A stretch of 64,000 bases of DNA. Origin: Chrysoporthe austroafricana. Lineage: Eukaryota; Ascomycota; Sordariomycetes; Diaporthales; Cryphonectriaceae. The DNA lies in the NCBI GenBank assembly GCA_001051155.2, contig JYIP02000011.1:1054001-1118000 (forward strand). Reading direction: 5' to 3'. How positions within the stretch are numbered: position 1 is the stretch's first letter; each line of letters opens with the position of its first letter. This document shows, one piece after another, positions 23,937 through 37,513 of the stretch. The position numbers were made by a program, and so were the translations under genes. The notes under the pieces were generated by a model. That model was not told the origin of the DNA, searched no databases, and saw only the letters and a program-made list of their open reading frames with translations.

Positions 23937-25221
23937 TCAAGAGGACTTCCATGAGTACTCTAGCTCAGGCGCCGTCAAGCTAGCACCAGCCATCCAGACC
24001 TGGTAGGCTTGTTCCTCGGATGAGTAGGAGACGATGACTTTTCCGTGGTAGTCAGCTTTGTCTTCCTCCTCGGAGGTATTGCTGTCGTCGCTGAAATCGC
24101 TGTCGTTGTCATTCCCAGCTGTGTTCGAACCGGGTGCCGCGGCATCGTTGGAAGGATCATTCCCGTTCGCATATATCACAATCTTTGGATCCTCGCTCAA
24201 CGCTGTAACAAGTTCCTTGACCAGTTTCTGCATTTCTGGACCGACTGTTGCATACTGAACGGGGGTATTCCCCCCGTCCACGCCTTTTCCGTTATGGAGC
24301 ACGATGATTGCGTGCGGCTTATTACCCGCAGCGAAGCAGTTATCATTACTCATAACGCCATTTGCTCCTGCAAGTGCTTTCGATGTTCCGATTTTTGAGG
24401 GATAATACTTGTCCAGCTTAGCTTGGGTTAAGTCTTATTCCTTTTTTTCCGCGTCGGTTATAGTAGCTTTCGCTTTGCCTTGCAGCGGATTTGTAAAAGC
24501 ATTTGCAAACATGCTTGGCACGTCCTTAAAACTAATATCGCTCACAGTATTATCCCAGTGGTGAGTCTATCGGTCATTACATAATTAGTACGAAGTGATA
24601 ATCAAAGTGCATGTAACTGAAAGGCCAATTTAATCGACTTACCATGTAAACACCACACCGCGAAGTAACGACTACAGATACACAGCCGAATAGACCTGCA
24701 ACTGTTACAAAGTTCGTTCCGGAGTTCAGTTCTGACCATTTCCAAAAACTGTGCGGTAGGGGTGAAGCCACCTCCTGCTGAGATATCTAGATCCTTGGGT
24801 GACGATTCCCAAACTTGGTAAGTCCATTTTTTAAGCCCTTCCGCAGTTTTCTCAGATGGGCTGACTGGTGCTGGATTCACACGCGGTATAACCGAGACGT
24901 TTCTCTTGCTCTTGCACGTGGCCCCGCAAGTCTGAGGAGTATATCTTTCTGTGGGCTTTAGTACATTATACTCTGAAGTGGTGCTAATGGAAGTACCGCC
25001 GGGAGTGGAAGAAATGGAACTGGTGCCCTTAAGGGAGGTGGCGCTGGTCTTGATGGAAGTGATGGAACTCGTGATAACCTTCGCAATAGACGTAGAGGCA
25101 ACTTTGACAGCGCTGCTTCTGGTGCTAGTCTGTGCAGCAGCAACTGCAGTGGGCTTTTGCTTACAGGCGATGCCTGTAGGAAAGGAAGGGAAACAAGGAG
25201 CAGGAGAGGGGTGATTTTCAT
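23937..25221 (-). pseudogene. Broken gene for a secreted Ser/Thr-rich protein of unknown function
   Basis: The minus strand starts with a signal peptide (MKITPLLLLVSLPFLQA, ATG at 25221-25219). A one-base frame change leads into a Ser/Thr-rich stretch (SSITSIKTSATSLKGTSS), then EGLKKWTYQVWESSPKDLD. A second frame change near 24740 leads into GTNFVTVAGLFGCVSVVV and GVYM. A 76-bp intron (24567-24642) then joins THHWDNTVSDISFKD. An in-frame TAA (24435-24437, CAA to TAA) comes before DLTQAKLDKYYPSKIG and the C-terminal domain (KPHAIIVLHNG...VQYATVGPEMQKLVKE..., with an acidic Asp/Ser/Glu run). The pattern of a core that displays cysteine, YM-x-HHW, and a PHA-I/F-IL strand occurs in fungal secreted proteins I cannot name. 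Two frameshifts plus one stop make it a pseudogene. Confidence 0.62.
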
Positions 25222-26217
25222 CTTGGCCAGCAAGATATCCGAATAAGAAGGAAATTGCCGGGCTGGTTGCCAGAACACCAAATACTTGATTAATAACTGA
25301 ATTTCAGAACAAGTGGGTTGAGTGAGCCGTTCCAAATTCTACTTCTCAATATTGGAAACAATCCGATTTATATTAATACGGGTTCAGGAACGTCTCGTCA
25401 TCATATGTAACCGTATAGGATTCATAAACACGGACACCCCAAAGCTTTTAGCCGGCGTCGCCAACCTCGAAGGATCTCCGGGGGCCAAGTCTATCTAAGC
25501 AACCATGATAATCTTATCCACCTAGGTCGGTATTTTCGAAGGCGGCCGCTATGCGAATTCCGATATTGTTATCACCGCGGTCGCTACGGCCATTTTGTGC
25601 TACTTTTTTAAGCACGCTCATTGTAGTTCTTGACTGGGCTCCTCCTAAGCCCCTGATCACATTACAAATTCAGTATACTGGAAAGCCCGAAGGAGCCAAT
25701 GTAGGTGAGATGCTGCATAAAAGGGACTGTCTGGCTCCGAGATAAAGCCACTCCCGATTGTAAGCACTGGTGGCCTCGGGCCGCGGGGCCGCATCCTAGT
25801 TGCTTTCAAAAGTATTTTAAGCCGCATTGCTAAATAATAAGTAAATTAAATTAGTAGTAAAAACTGCATTTGGATGAATCTTGTACGGATGCAGTCTTTC
25901 TGGCATTCTGTTAATATAAGTCGCCACTGGGGGCGGTTGGGCTTGACCAGTCACCATATTCACCTGCTGACTATATATAACAACCTGTTGGGCTGACGAG
26001 AATTTTTGGGAGTTAGGGGCAACTATAAAAGTGGGGAGGGGTGTTTGTTTTGCATTAAACCCGGCAGCTTAAAAAGTATTTAAGCTAACGGCCTGCTCAC
26101 CCATTTGCATCTTCAACCCAAATCTACATAGCTTATGCTCAAGCCAGAGTCCACAATCCGTATATCGGAATATTCAACTGCATTATCAATCGTAAAAAGA
26201 TCGGCTCTTATTTCTTC
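25222..26217. other. Intergenic stretch
   Basis: No gene recognised. Composition is mixed, with short AT-rich runs near 25820-25870. Confidence 0.35.
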
Positions 26218-26878
26218 ATGCTGGAAAGGAAAGTTAATATGTCCGATAAGCCTCAAATCTCCTCTGCAAAGGCCGTGAGCAGCACTAAGCTCCCCGAATC
26301 CACAATCGACAAATGCAGTGATCTAGCCACATGGGCAGACCCCTCCTCTTCCCATGCAAATGATCTGGACCAGCAGCTAGCCCAAGAGCAAGCGGACAAT
26401 TCTCCAGGCCAAAATCACGCCCCCCCGAAACCTAAGCGCAAAAACCAAAAGCAACGAGGGCCCCTGCGCAGTGAGCCGCTGAGCGCACCGAGTCGAGACG
26501 AAACTAGCCGCCATGCGCGCTGTGCTCGCGGCCGGTGCAGACGCCAATAGTCTTGACGATAGCGAGCCCTGGTACCACCGCGAGGGGCGCCTAGGTCACA
26601 TGTCAGGCGGCGCGAACGTGCTCGACAACCTACCGGTAATCGAGCTATTGCTAGAGCACGGCGCCGATCCGCGGCTACGGGACGTCAAGTCGAATATCAT
26701 CTCGCCGCCAATCACTATTGCTAGGTATTATGCCGAGCACTCGTGGTCGCCCAAGGCGAAAGTCTTCTGCGATCATGTGGTAGCGCTGTTTGAAGAGGCG
26801 ATTGAGAGGTTGGAAGAGAAGGAGAAGAGGAAGACTAACCAATTTACTAGTCAAAGTGAATCAAAGCTAGAGGAGTAG
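26218..26878 (+). pseudogene. Ankyrin-repeat protein gene with a frameshift
   Basis: An open frame from 26218 (MSDKPQISSAKAVSS begins at its residue 8) encodes a polar, lysine-rich N-terminus ending near PKPKRKNQKQRGP. The continuation is in another frame: VETKLAAMRAVLAAGADANS, then NLPVIELLLEHGADPRLRDV, two ankyrin helices with their beta-hairpin signatures, ending in a charged helix (EEAIERLEEKEKRK) at 26878. The shift lies between about 26450 and 26500. No GT..AG intron of normal size fits there, so it is probably a lesion. Partner and role are unknown. Confidence 0.65.
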
Positions 26879-27497
26879 TAAAGAAGGGTAATAAAAATTA
26901 TATTGAAATAAACGAAACCGCTCCGTTAAATTTGCCCTACTACGGCCCTTTGCAAGTTCCAAAAAGGAGGATAAATTTTTTCGTTTATTTTTCAATTTTT
27001 AATAAAGCCGATTGGTTAAAGATTTAACGGATGCAAAGCGGTTAAAAAATTAACGGAACGGAAAATAAAACTGGAAGTCGAATATTTTATTTTTAAAAAC
27101 TTATAATTATGCAAAGTAATAAGTATATTATATTGCAATATACTTTTAATAATGTAAAGCTATAAATGCATTATATTGCATTGCATATATAATATATTTT
27201 TAATTATAATAAATTGAAAATGCATTGTAATTTAATATACTTACAATTATATTAAATTCTTATAAATTAACGAAAGGTTTAAGTCAGCACGAGAGGTTCT
27301 TATCGCACATAGAATATTAGAAATTATTCCTTTACTTGAGCCTTTCTCATACCTCTTCCTTTCAGACTTATCTTTACACGTCAAGACAAAAGACTAACTT
27401 AAACTATCTTATCAAAATTAAAGGTTGCATTAGTGAAAATATGAACTGAACGCTCAAACATCGTCCGTCGCGCCATAACGCTGAAGTAAGTCTGTCA
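26879..27497. other. AT-rich non-coding left flank of element D
   Basis: Low-complexity AT text with repeats of tataatatatttttaat type (27110-27250), then GC-richer flank up to the target site of element D. Confidence 0.4.
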
Positions 27498-27502
27498 CTT
27501 CA

Positions 27503-27802
27503 TATTATACGGACGCCTAGGGGCGCACTAAGGAAGGAGGGTTATTAAGGCATTGCGAGTTACGCGCCGTTAGGCATAAAGACCCACTTAACGGCAAGAG
27601 GAAAGATACCCAATTATATAAAGAAAGGGGCTATACAATAGATACTTGAAGCAAATAACAGAACTCAAAGTCTATAAGTATAGCAGGAACAAGCCTGTCG
27701 AACTAAGGATAGACCTGGTTTTCTCAAGCACTCTTTAGACTACCTTAACAGTTATCGTTAAATGAAAACCCCTTCCAAGCCCAGAACTCTGCCCTTATAA
27801 CA
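27503..27802 (+). repeat. 5' LTR of element D
   Basis: 300 bp. Compared with the 3' copy it shows many G-to-A and C-to-T changes, for example atggatgcctgag becoming atagatacttgaa, as RIP produces. Confidence 0.92.
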
Positions 27803-28231
27803 AATAACTATTAAGCCTTCTAAACGACCGCTTTCCCTTTTCGCTTAAGAACTTTTCTACTAATTATAACTCTCTCCTTATACTTGCCGGGAAACCTAGT
27901 TTCGACTTCCCTATTCGCTAGCCTACTGGCTTTCAGGCTTAAATTAAGGAAGAATTCCATTATTCTTCAGAAGAAAAGCCAGAAGCGACCCCCTTTCGTC
28001 GTATTATTCTTTCGGTAGAATATTAAGAAATGGATATATCCTAATACTCGGCAGAATTCTAGTAATAAGGCGCTTTCGTCCTTTATAACCTTTAGGATTT
28101 CGAAACGGTAATGCAAGATGCGCCCGACTTGGCCCCGAGCGAAGTTATTATCCTTAACTTTCCGGATTGAATATTTCAGATCTATTGCGGCCTTTATAAA
28201 TCTTACGAGGCTGTCCGTGCTCTAGCTCGCA

Positions 28232-28645
28232 TATTATAAACGCTGCAGCAATCTTAAGATAAACTGTAAAGTTAAAGGGTTTATACTAGCAAGAGCGGTG
28301 CTAAATATAGCCTTAAATACCGGAAACTTATTTAATAAATATTCGCAAGGTTTATAAGCCTATGCGGCTATCACTTGAATATATAATAGGGTTTAAATAG
28401 TATTTAGATTTACGATTAAAGAGCTATAATAATCTATTTGGTAAATGCCTTGTCTTTATATATCCAGCTCTTTAATTCTGAATCTAATAGATCTAGAGCA
28501 GATCCCCAGATCCTCCCTGCTTTATAACCCTAACCCTGGGTTACGTAAGCGGGTAAGGGAAGTTTCTTAAGTAAGGTTAAGGGTAAAGCACTTAGTTAGC
28601 CCTTTCCTTTCTTTGCGTATATAAATCCCTTATTAAGTTATAATA
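28232..28645 (-). repeat. LTR of element B (left copy)
   Basis: 414 bp. It lacks the extra 35-bp internal duplication carried by the right copy. It contains ccctaaccct, a telomere-repeat-like string. Confidence 0.88.
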
Positions 28646-31600
28646 TTATCCCTTTTCTATTAGTTATTATCCTTAATAATCCTCTATAAGTAACTTTGAC
28701 TCGTCTGGGTAGCTTATCGCGCTTTCCTAATTAAGATAGCTAATAGAATCTCGAAACCCAAGTTTTCTAATCCTTATTCTAACAAAAATAAGCAGCGCGA
28801 TTCCCTAATCTTTCGGATTATTCATTACGCTATTATTATGCGTCTTTATTCTTACTATAATTGCTTAGGTTTAAAAACTTGCGCGGTATCCAAATAGGAT
28901 TCGTCTTATTACTTTAAATGCGTTTAGTATAATCAATTGAACTATAATATTCTGGAGCCGATTAATGCTACGGAGCTTTCTTTCGTATCTAATCAATTCC
29001 AAAAATTGGAAGACGAAATCGAAGGCCTGGAAGATAAGCTGATGCGGCTATGGAAACAGAAACGAATATAGCGAGAGAAGATGGCCAGGGCTTTCTGTCG
29101 TAAATTATCCAATCTTGAAGAATTAAAGAAATTAGAAGCCGAAAAGGCTGCAAAAGAGCATCGTAAGGCAGAAGCCGAGCATTGCGATACGGAATTTTTG
29201 GTTTCCGAAAGTCTCCTTTCTGAAAGTTTCGACCTAGATGCCGCTTTATAATAGTTTAATCCTGATATTAACTGGATTAATATCGATCTAATTGCAAGAT
29301 ATAAAGCTATTTTTAATCTTTCTAATTATTTTTCTAGCTAATTAGTAAATTATTTTTCTTAATATTTCCTAAATGCTTATTATATATTTTTCAGGTTGCT
29401 AATTAGTTTTTAGCTGTTTTCGTTCGAATAGTATCTTTTTTACTTAATTAAGTATTTTTTATATTTGGTTAGATTTCGGTATTTGAAGATTTGTTCAATT
29501 TCGTATTTTGGTTCGTTAATTTCGATATATATTAATTTATCCGTTTTGGCTGCCTTTAATACTAATTCGAAAAGCGAAATATGGAAAACTGGGTAAATTT
29601 TTATTTTATAGAGTAATATAAATTCGAAATTAATATCCGAAATTTTCTTTAAAATCCTGAATAAGCTAAATCTTTTATAATTTAACGAATAAAAGGGTTT
29701 TATTATTTTAATATATTCTTTTTATCGAATAAAGTAAACTTTATTCTTTTCTTATAAGATTAATTCTTTAATCCTTTTAGAGTTAGTATATTTCGTTATT
29801 CTTTCTTGTATAAATTTTAGTTTTTCCTGAAATTTTTTCTGGACTTTCTTAATTTTCCGGATCCGTTTTTCTGCTATTTCTATATTTGCTCCTAGTAATT
29901 TATCGTAATAGGCTATCAGGTTATAGCCGTAAAATGCGTAAAATAGTAATTTCTTCGTTATGCTTATATTTATACTATTATATGCAAATTATATTAATAA
30001 TAGCAAATTAATTTAATTATCTTATTCGTAATTTATATAATGCTATAAGTATTGTTTAATAATTTGGTTTATTCGTTTTATTTATTTGTCCGTTTATAAA
30101 TAGAATGCTATGGATATCTTTTGCTATATTCCGAGCAGTTTTATAAATAAAGTCTAGAAATTTAATATAAACTTTCTATTTCTATCGGAAATAATTTCTT
30201 TAAATATACCGTAATTGGCTATAACTGTTTTAAGGAATATATATATAAAGTTTTCCGCTATGCTGCTTTCCTTATAAAGGAAGAAATAAGCGTATTTGCT
30301 TAATTTGCAAACTATTATTAAAATGCTATCGTATTGCATTTTAATTAAAGGTTTTCGTAAAAGAGGTAGCTTAATAATAAAATCCTAGCTAATGGATTGC
30401 CAAACTATTCCTGAAATAGGGAATAATTAAAGCAATCTATAAGGTTTGTAATATTTAATCTTGTTTTTCTTATAGCTATTGCATTCTCGTAAAATTCTTT
30501 CAATTTTTCGTTTTAATCTTAAAAAGTTCCAGTATTTCTTAATTCTTTCATATATAACTCTAATTCCTTAATAGCTATATATAGGTATGCTATATATATT
30601 TTTAATATACTTATCTTATTTTTCCGTAATTATATTTTCTAGTTTTTTTCCGTTATTAAAGATTTTGATAATCGTATTAAGTTCTCTAATTTCGTTTACA
30701 AGGTTGCTATCTTTATCTTATCGGAATATATTCTGGAATCCTTTGGGTTCTGTATTTTAATAATCTAATTGTTTGCTAAATACATCTGCTTTGCTATTTT
30801 CGGATCCTTTGCAATAAATAATTTTCAAATCAAATAATAAAAGGAATTCTGCCTATTTGACCTATTGTCTATTTAAGACCTTTATTGTTATAAATGTTAT
30901 CAGATTCTTATAATCGGAATGCATTATAATTTAGTATTTAGTTCCGATTAAGTAATGCTATTATTTTTCGAATGCTTTTATAATTGCTATTAGTTTTTTA
31001 TCCGAAATGCTATAATTAAATTCTGGGCTATTCAACTTTTTTGAAAAGTTGCTTACGATTTTAAAGTATCCTTAATCGTCCCGTTAATCGAATTATCTTC
31101 CGAATATATAATCTAATATATCGGTTTCGATTTCAAATAATTTATTTAGATTTGCTTCGCAAAGTATAAATTCTGATATAATTCGTTTTTTGATTTTGTT
31201 AAATGCTTTTTATGCTTTTTGTATCTATTCGAATTTCCGATTTTTTTTCGTAAGATCCGTAAAAGGGCGTACGATTTTGTTATAATTTCGAATAAATTAT
31301 TAATAAAAGTTAGTATAGCTAAAAAATGCTTTAATTTCTTTAGTTTTTTCTAATATAAGCTATTCTTTTACTATTTGAACTTTATTTTTCTATATACTAA
31401 TTTTATTTGGTTTTATTATATATCCGAAATAATTGATTTTTTATTAATAGAAATAGCATTTGCTTAATTCGATTAGGAATTTATTATTTTATAAAATTTG
31501 GAATACTTATTATATATGCTATTTATATAATTCAAAGTTTTTTGAATAAATTAGGATATTGTTAAAATAAATAATAATAATAATATTTAAATATTTGTAA

Positions 31601-34600
31601 AAGACATTATTGATTATTTCTTGGAAAGATATAAGCGCATTAATTAATCTAAAAAGTAAAATTACGTATTTGAAATATCCGTAACGAGTCCTGAATGCTA
31701 TTTTCCAAATATTATCTTCTTTAATTCGAATATAATAATATCTTTCTTTAAGATCAAACGTAATAAACTAATTTGTTCTTATTAACCGATCTTGTATTTC
31801 TCTTATCAGAAATAAAGGATAGCGATTCTTAATCGTAATATTATTAAGCTGCCAATAATCTATATAAAATCGTAATTTGCTATTTTTCTTAAATATAAAT
31901 AGGATTGAATATCTTGCAAGTAATTGCAATTTCCGTATATAGCTTCTTTTCAAATTCTTATCAATATATTCTTTAAATATTTCGAGCTTTGCTTAATCGA
32001 GCTTATAAATAGAGTAATTCTGTAATTTTGTTCTTTCTTTTAATGGAATCTTATAATTAAAAGGGCTATATTTTAGTAAACTGGTATCGAACTTCTTTTG
32101 CTATAGTTTTTTGAATTCGTAATATTCCTTTAATACGTTCTCGAGTTCTAGTAACGGTCTTTTTTCGTTTTCTGAGATTTGGAAGAACAAAAGGTATTAT
32201 TAAGCGTATTTCGTTTCGCTCGTTTCTTATTATTATTTTCAGGGTTTAACTTCTAGTAGTTTTAAGTATTTATCGCGTATTGGCCCGAATTTCTCTTTAT
32301 AGTTTTCTTATATCTTTTATTTTGGAAGCGATATTTCTTTATAATTCTATAATCTATATAGCTTTATAATGCTTTGCATTAGATTAATCTTTTATCGGTT
32401 GCTAATTGCTTAATTTCTTAATTTGTTTTTAACCCGTACTTATAAGTTTGAAATATTCGTAACTTTTCTTTATTTCCTAGCAAATCTATTTGCTTTAAAA
32501 GTATATTTAAGCCTGTTTGAACGTACGCTCTTAATGCTATTTTTAATAATTAAGACTTTCTTTATTTTATTAATTGCAATTATTTCAGTAAGTACGGCTT
32601 ATTCTTATAAAATCTAGCCAATAGTCCAATCGATTCAAAAGTTATGCTTTTTGAGTTAAAATATTCTTAAAATCAATTTATGCTATGCCGTATTTGTAAT
32701 ATCGAAAATAGTATTTGTTATAAAGCTTTAAATCGAAATAAATAATTAATTAATTTCTATATTAATTATATTAAAGTTATATATAATCGCTTTTCTTTTT
32801 ATAATATTGAGTTTATAAAGATCCTTTTTCTATATTTAAAGGATTCGTTCTCTATTAATAACTTCTGGCAAGATAAAATTTCCTTATACGCTACTATCTA
32901 AAAATGCGCTATATCGTTACTTATTAATATATATATTTAATATAATATATTTCTCGTTTTCTTTTATAATTGCGTATAAGAATTTCGTAATCCTGATTAG
33001 CTATTATTCTATTATAAGCAATCCTTCCTTTTTAAAGTATTCTGAGCTTTTTTCGCTGCTTGCTTTGCTAGTTTCTGTATTTAGCTTTGGCTATACTGCT
33101 TTGCTTTTTCGGCTTTTTGCAATCGATACCATTTTTTAACCTTGTTTTGCATATGGATAAAGCATGCTATAATATAGTATTACTCTTATATCGTTTTTCT
33201 TTAAATGCATTTTTACGGATAATTGTCGGGTAGTTCAATATAAGCATTATTGTTCTTAATATGCAAGACTTTTCTATATCTTTTTCGGGATTCTATAATA
33301 GGTTAAATTAATTGGTCTTATTCTCTAATAAAAAATCAATTATATTTAACTTTCTCGTTAAAATATATCTGGCAATTATAATAAATATAATATATTTAAG
33401 CAAGTTTATAATAGCGAAAGTATAAGTAATTGATCATTCTATTTTCTTGAAATCTATATTCGCTATTTTGAAACAAGATGCTTTGGAAGAGTTCTTATAA
33501 TATAAGTTTATAAATAAAATATTCAACTTTTGTATATTTGGATATTTAACTATTCTATTTTAATTATTCTTATTTTGTATATTAAATAACTATTTCTTCT
33601 ATTTCCGTATTAAATTCTTTTTTATACGTAAAAGTTAGTAAGTTATTTAATTATTTATCTTATAGTTTTATTTTTTTGAACGTAGCGTTAAGCGAGAATA
33701 ATTCCGTTTATAAAGTGCTAATTTCTTTTTCTATTATTGTATTCCATTATTATTCGAAATAGTAGTTTAAAGGAAATCTTTTTAAGTCTTTTTCCTTAAT
33801 ATCCAATAAATTGCTTAAGCAATTTGAATTACTGCTATTTATAGCCGCATTATAAATAAAGCCTTTTTTTCTTATAGCGAGTTATTTTTATCCTTTAAGT
33901 TCGTATAGGAATTATCTTAAACTTTCTTTTGCCGAAAAATGCAATAAGCAATAGTTTTAATAATAAGCTATCTAGCTTATGCTGCTATAGCTAGGGTCCG
34001 CTATTTGCTTCGGTAGAATATTATTATTTAGCTAATTGGGTTTTTATTGTTAAGTAACGCTAACTTATTTTTCCGGAACTATTTTTTAGTTTCGCTTTTT
34101 CTTTTCCTAATAGCAATTGCGTACGATATAGCCTTTTTTGCCGCAATTATAATAAGTAATTCCCTTGCGCTATTCTCATATAAAAATATTTATTTCTATA
34201 AGTTTAGCATATATTATACTTGAATAAGCTATATTATTTCGGATTTTCTGTTAGAACTTGCGCTTTCCTGAATTAAATTAATATTTTGGAATGCTATTAT
34301 AATTCTTTTATCGTTATTAGCGCCGCTTGTAAAATCGATTGTCGATACGGACTGCTTTATTAATAAACTCGCTAAATTTTTCAAATCGGTCTTTTTTATA
34401 AAGCTTATCTTTGATTTTTTCTTTGAATCTCGTATAGTAAGCATTTATAAAGGGTTCGTCCTCATAATCGAAATAAGCGATAATTTGCTTAAACTTAGCT
34501 ATATAATCCGCAGCTAAGCTGGTTTGTCGGAATGCTTCTAGCTGCTATATTGCAATTCGTCTCTTATCTGGGTTCTTAAAAGTCTTAATAAAAGCCGTCT

Positions 34601-35086
34601 CGAAATTGGCATAATATTGGAAAATGCGTTTAGTATTTTCGGAACGGAAATTTTTATTATTATCCAAATAGTTACAGAAAATTAGCTTTTATTATTGAAA
34701 GGCAATCCTTTCGAAATGGCTTTTTGCAAAATCGATCTTATTATAAGTAATCCTGAACTGAGCGCTATAATATTTGAAATAGGCTTTAAATTGGGTTAAA
34801 AAAGCCTGGAAGTCTTTTCAAATGCTTTTGTAAAGCTTAAGCTTGTCAAGCTTGAAAGCCTTAGGTTATTAAAAGGTATTAAGGCAGAAAACCTTATTCT
34901 TAATTTCCTTAAGCTGCTAGTATAAGGCTATATTTTATTGCTAAAGCTATTCATTAATAAGAATAGTTAAAGCTTTTTCTTGAAAAGCTTAATTGCTAGA
35001 AAAGGACGAGGTTTAAAGTACTATCGTATTTCCGGTATTGCTTAAAGAGTATATACTAAACTATTCTTGAATAAGAACTATAAAAA

Positions 35087-35535
35087 TATTATAAATGCTG
35101 CAGTAATCCTAAGATAAACTATAAAGTTAAAGGGTTTATGCTAGCAAGAGCGATATTAAATATAGCTTTAAATACCGGAAACTTGTTTAATAAATGTTTG
35201 CAAGGTTTATAAGCCTATATAGCTATTACTTGAATGTATAGTAAGGTCCAAGTAGTATTTAGATTTACGACTGAAAAGCTATAGTAATTTATCTAGTAAA
35301 TGCTTTATCCTTATATATCCAGCTCTTCAGTTCTGGATTTAGTAGATTTAGAGCAGATTCCCAGATTCTGGATTTAATAGATCTGGAGCAAATCCCCAAA
35401 TCCTCCTTGCTTTACAACTTTAACCCTGGGTTATATAAGCGGGTAAAGGAAGTTTTTTAAATGGGGTTAAAGGTAAGGCACTTGGTTAGCCCTTTCCTTT
35501 CCTTGCGTGCATAAGTCCTTTGCTAGGTTATAATA
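35087..35535 (-). repeat. LTR of element B (right copy)
   Basis: 449 bp. Around 35330-35400 it carries two similar blocks (ttctggatttagtagat and ttctggatttaatagat), where the left LTR has one. That accounts for the length difference. Confidence 0.88.
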
Positions 35536-37513
35536 TCGCAATATCGATAAAGAATGCTTAGATAATTATACCGTCCGGGAAAACCTCAAAAGGCAGTATT
35601 CCGCTATAAGAAATAACTACTTAGCTATAGTTTCTATATATAAGGCAGGACTGGAAGCTACTCGATAGCAAGCCCGGCAATTCTAATAAGAGATCGAATA
35701 AGCCAGCTCGATATTCGCGGAAAAGGTCTAAAGCACTATAGCTACCCTTATTATTAAAAAAAACGAGAAGGTTAAAGCTATCGATAATATTAATAAGGCC
35801 GTTTGCTAATAATATTAAGCAATCTAGTCTTTCGAAAAGATAGTCGTGTCGATTAAAGCTTTCAAAAAGGATATTAGCAGCTAAGCTAATCAAACAGAAA
35901 CCCGGATTAATAACCTTTTCGCCCGAAAATATATTAATCCCGAAAAATTAGATAAAGCCAGGCATTACCAGATAAACAATATAAAGCATTTACTTTAAAA
36001 AGCTATTCAAGAATATTGGGCGCAGAAATAGTTCTATCGTTAGCTTAGTATAGCTTCCGTTATTGCAAGCTTAAGAATAAAAGCTGCTTTGCGAGAACGG
36101 ATTCAGCCGAACGTTCCAATATCGACTTTACCCCTTACTAAATATTCCTTTTCAGAAGTCCGATTTAAGGCCAATATCCCTTTTATTAATACCGATATCT
36201 TAGCTTCTCGAATAAACTATATTGCAAATGCAACGCGCATATAATTCGAAATAATACATATAAGGGCTTTTCGCTTAGGTTCTGTATTGCCACGATATTT
36301 ATATATTTTAGGGCTTCCCGATTCGGACCTTAACGATTCGAACTCTGACGAATTTCCTAAAGGCCCTTTGCGAGATCCTTTGCTAAAACTTTCTGGAAAC
36401 AAAAGCCTTTCGCCCGATAACGATAAGGATACCCGCAAGCTCTTAAGCCTTTTACGCTAGCTCTCCCGATAAAGCATTCAAGTTAGCCCGGTTTATTTGA
36501 ATAAGCTATTTTCCTATAACGGAAAGGATTTAGCAAAATTTCGACTATAGTATTTCGCTATCGTTTCTTATATAGAAACTTATACTGATAGTTTTCCCCG
36601 GAATTTCCAAAAGATTAATTGGGTTAATTCGCTATTTATTGAAAAAGCCCGCCTTTAATACTAATTTAAAGCCTTGCAATTCCGTAATTTGGGAAGAAAG
36701 AATTGCTAATCAGCTTATTTAATAGCTTTCTAAAAATGCTTTATAAACCCGTCCGCCCTTTATATTAACTCCCGGAAAATAATAAACTTTAAATATAAAA
36801 GAAATATAGCTTAATACCTTACCGAGCTTACTGCTCTTAATAAGGAAGTTTATTAATCAGGAATTATTTTCCGGACTTATATTGCAAAAACCTTTCCGAA
36901 CGATATTATTAAAATAGTTTATTCGTAATTAAGCGCCCTACCCGATATTAATAACGAATTCTTTGCTGCTATCCAAAAAGCCGGGCAAATCTATAAAAAT
37001 ATGCTATCTAACCCAGGCTTATCGGGAAAAAGCGCGCCCGATTCGACCTTAAAGCGCTCGAAATCGGGCTAACCCGACAAAGCTAGCTGCTTACGTTCCG
37101 CTCTATCTTTAAACTATCCCGATAAATCGAAATCTGGGAATAAGCGATAGAAAGAAACCGAGAAAGTCTGGGATTCAAAGAAGAAAGCATTTAGAAATAT
37201 CGATTAAAAAGATATTAATTAGAGAAAAAAAAATAAGAAGGCCTGCTAGCAGTACGGCTGAGATAATTACTAAATGCTCGCTTGCTTTGCAAAAAAGAAC
37301 GTAAATAGGAAAGCTTTACCGGCTTTCCCGAATTCTCGTATTGCTACCCTTATCGCGCTTATCCTTAATATGCAAAGAACGAAACGCTTAATAATAGAAG
37401 CCTTTATCCTAGAAGCCAAAAAACTCAAAATCAATTCCGTTATTAAAAAACCCAGGGAATTCTATTTCGAAAAACTGCTCGATTTAGATAATAACCTATA
37501 ATAACGAAAGAGT

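Larger units (their letters stand above)
28232..35535 (-). mobile_element. Element B: Ty3/Gypsy chromodomain retrotransposon nested in element D
   Basis: The 7304-bp element lies in reverse orientation with an exact duplication tcgca (28227-28231 and 35536-35540). LTRs are 28232-28645 (414 bp) and 35087-35535 (449 bp); both begin tattataaa and end gttataata on the plus strand. On the minus strand the domains run from gag (about 34900-33900; zinc knuckle near 34150) through protease, reverse transcriptase (open piece 31768-31953, LLARYSILFIFKKNSKLRF), RNase H and integrase (open piece 30154-30339, DSILIIVCKLSKYAYFF) to a chromodomain tail (about 29400-29480). All frames are riddled with stops. 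It belongs to the same superfamily branch as elements A and C, and must be younger than D. Confidence 0.92.

Noticed and set aside
27110..27250. Replication origin or centromere core in AT-rich text
   Set aside because: AT content alone is no evidence; the stretch is short and next to RIP-decayed elements.
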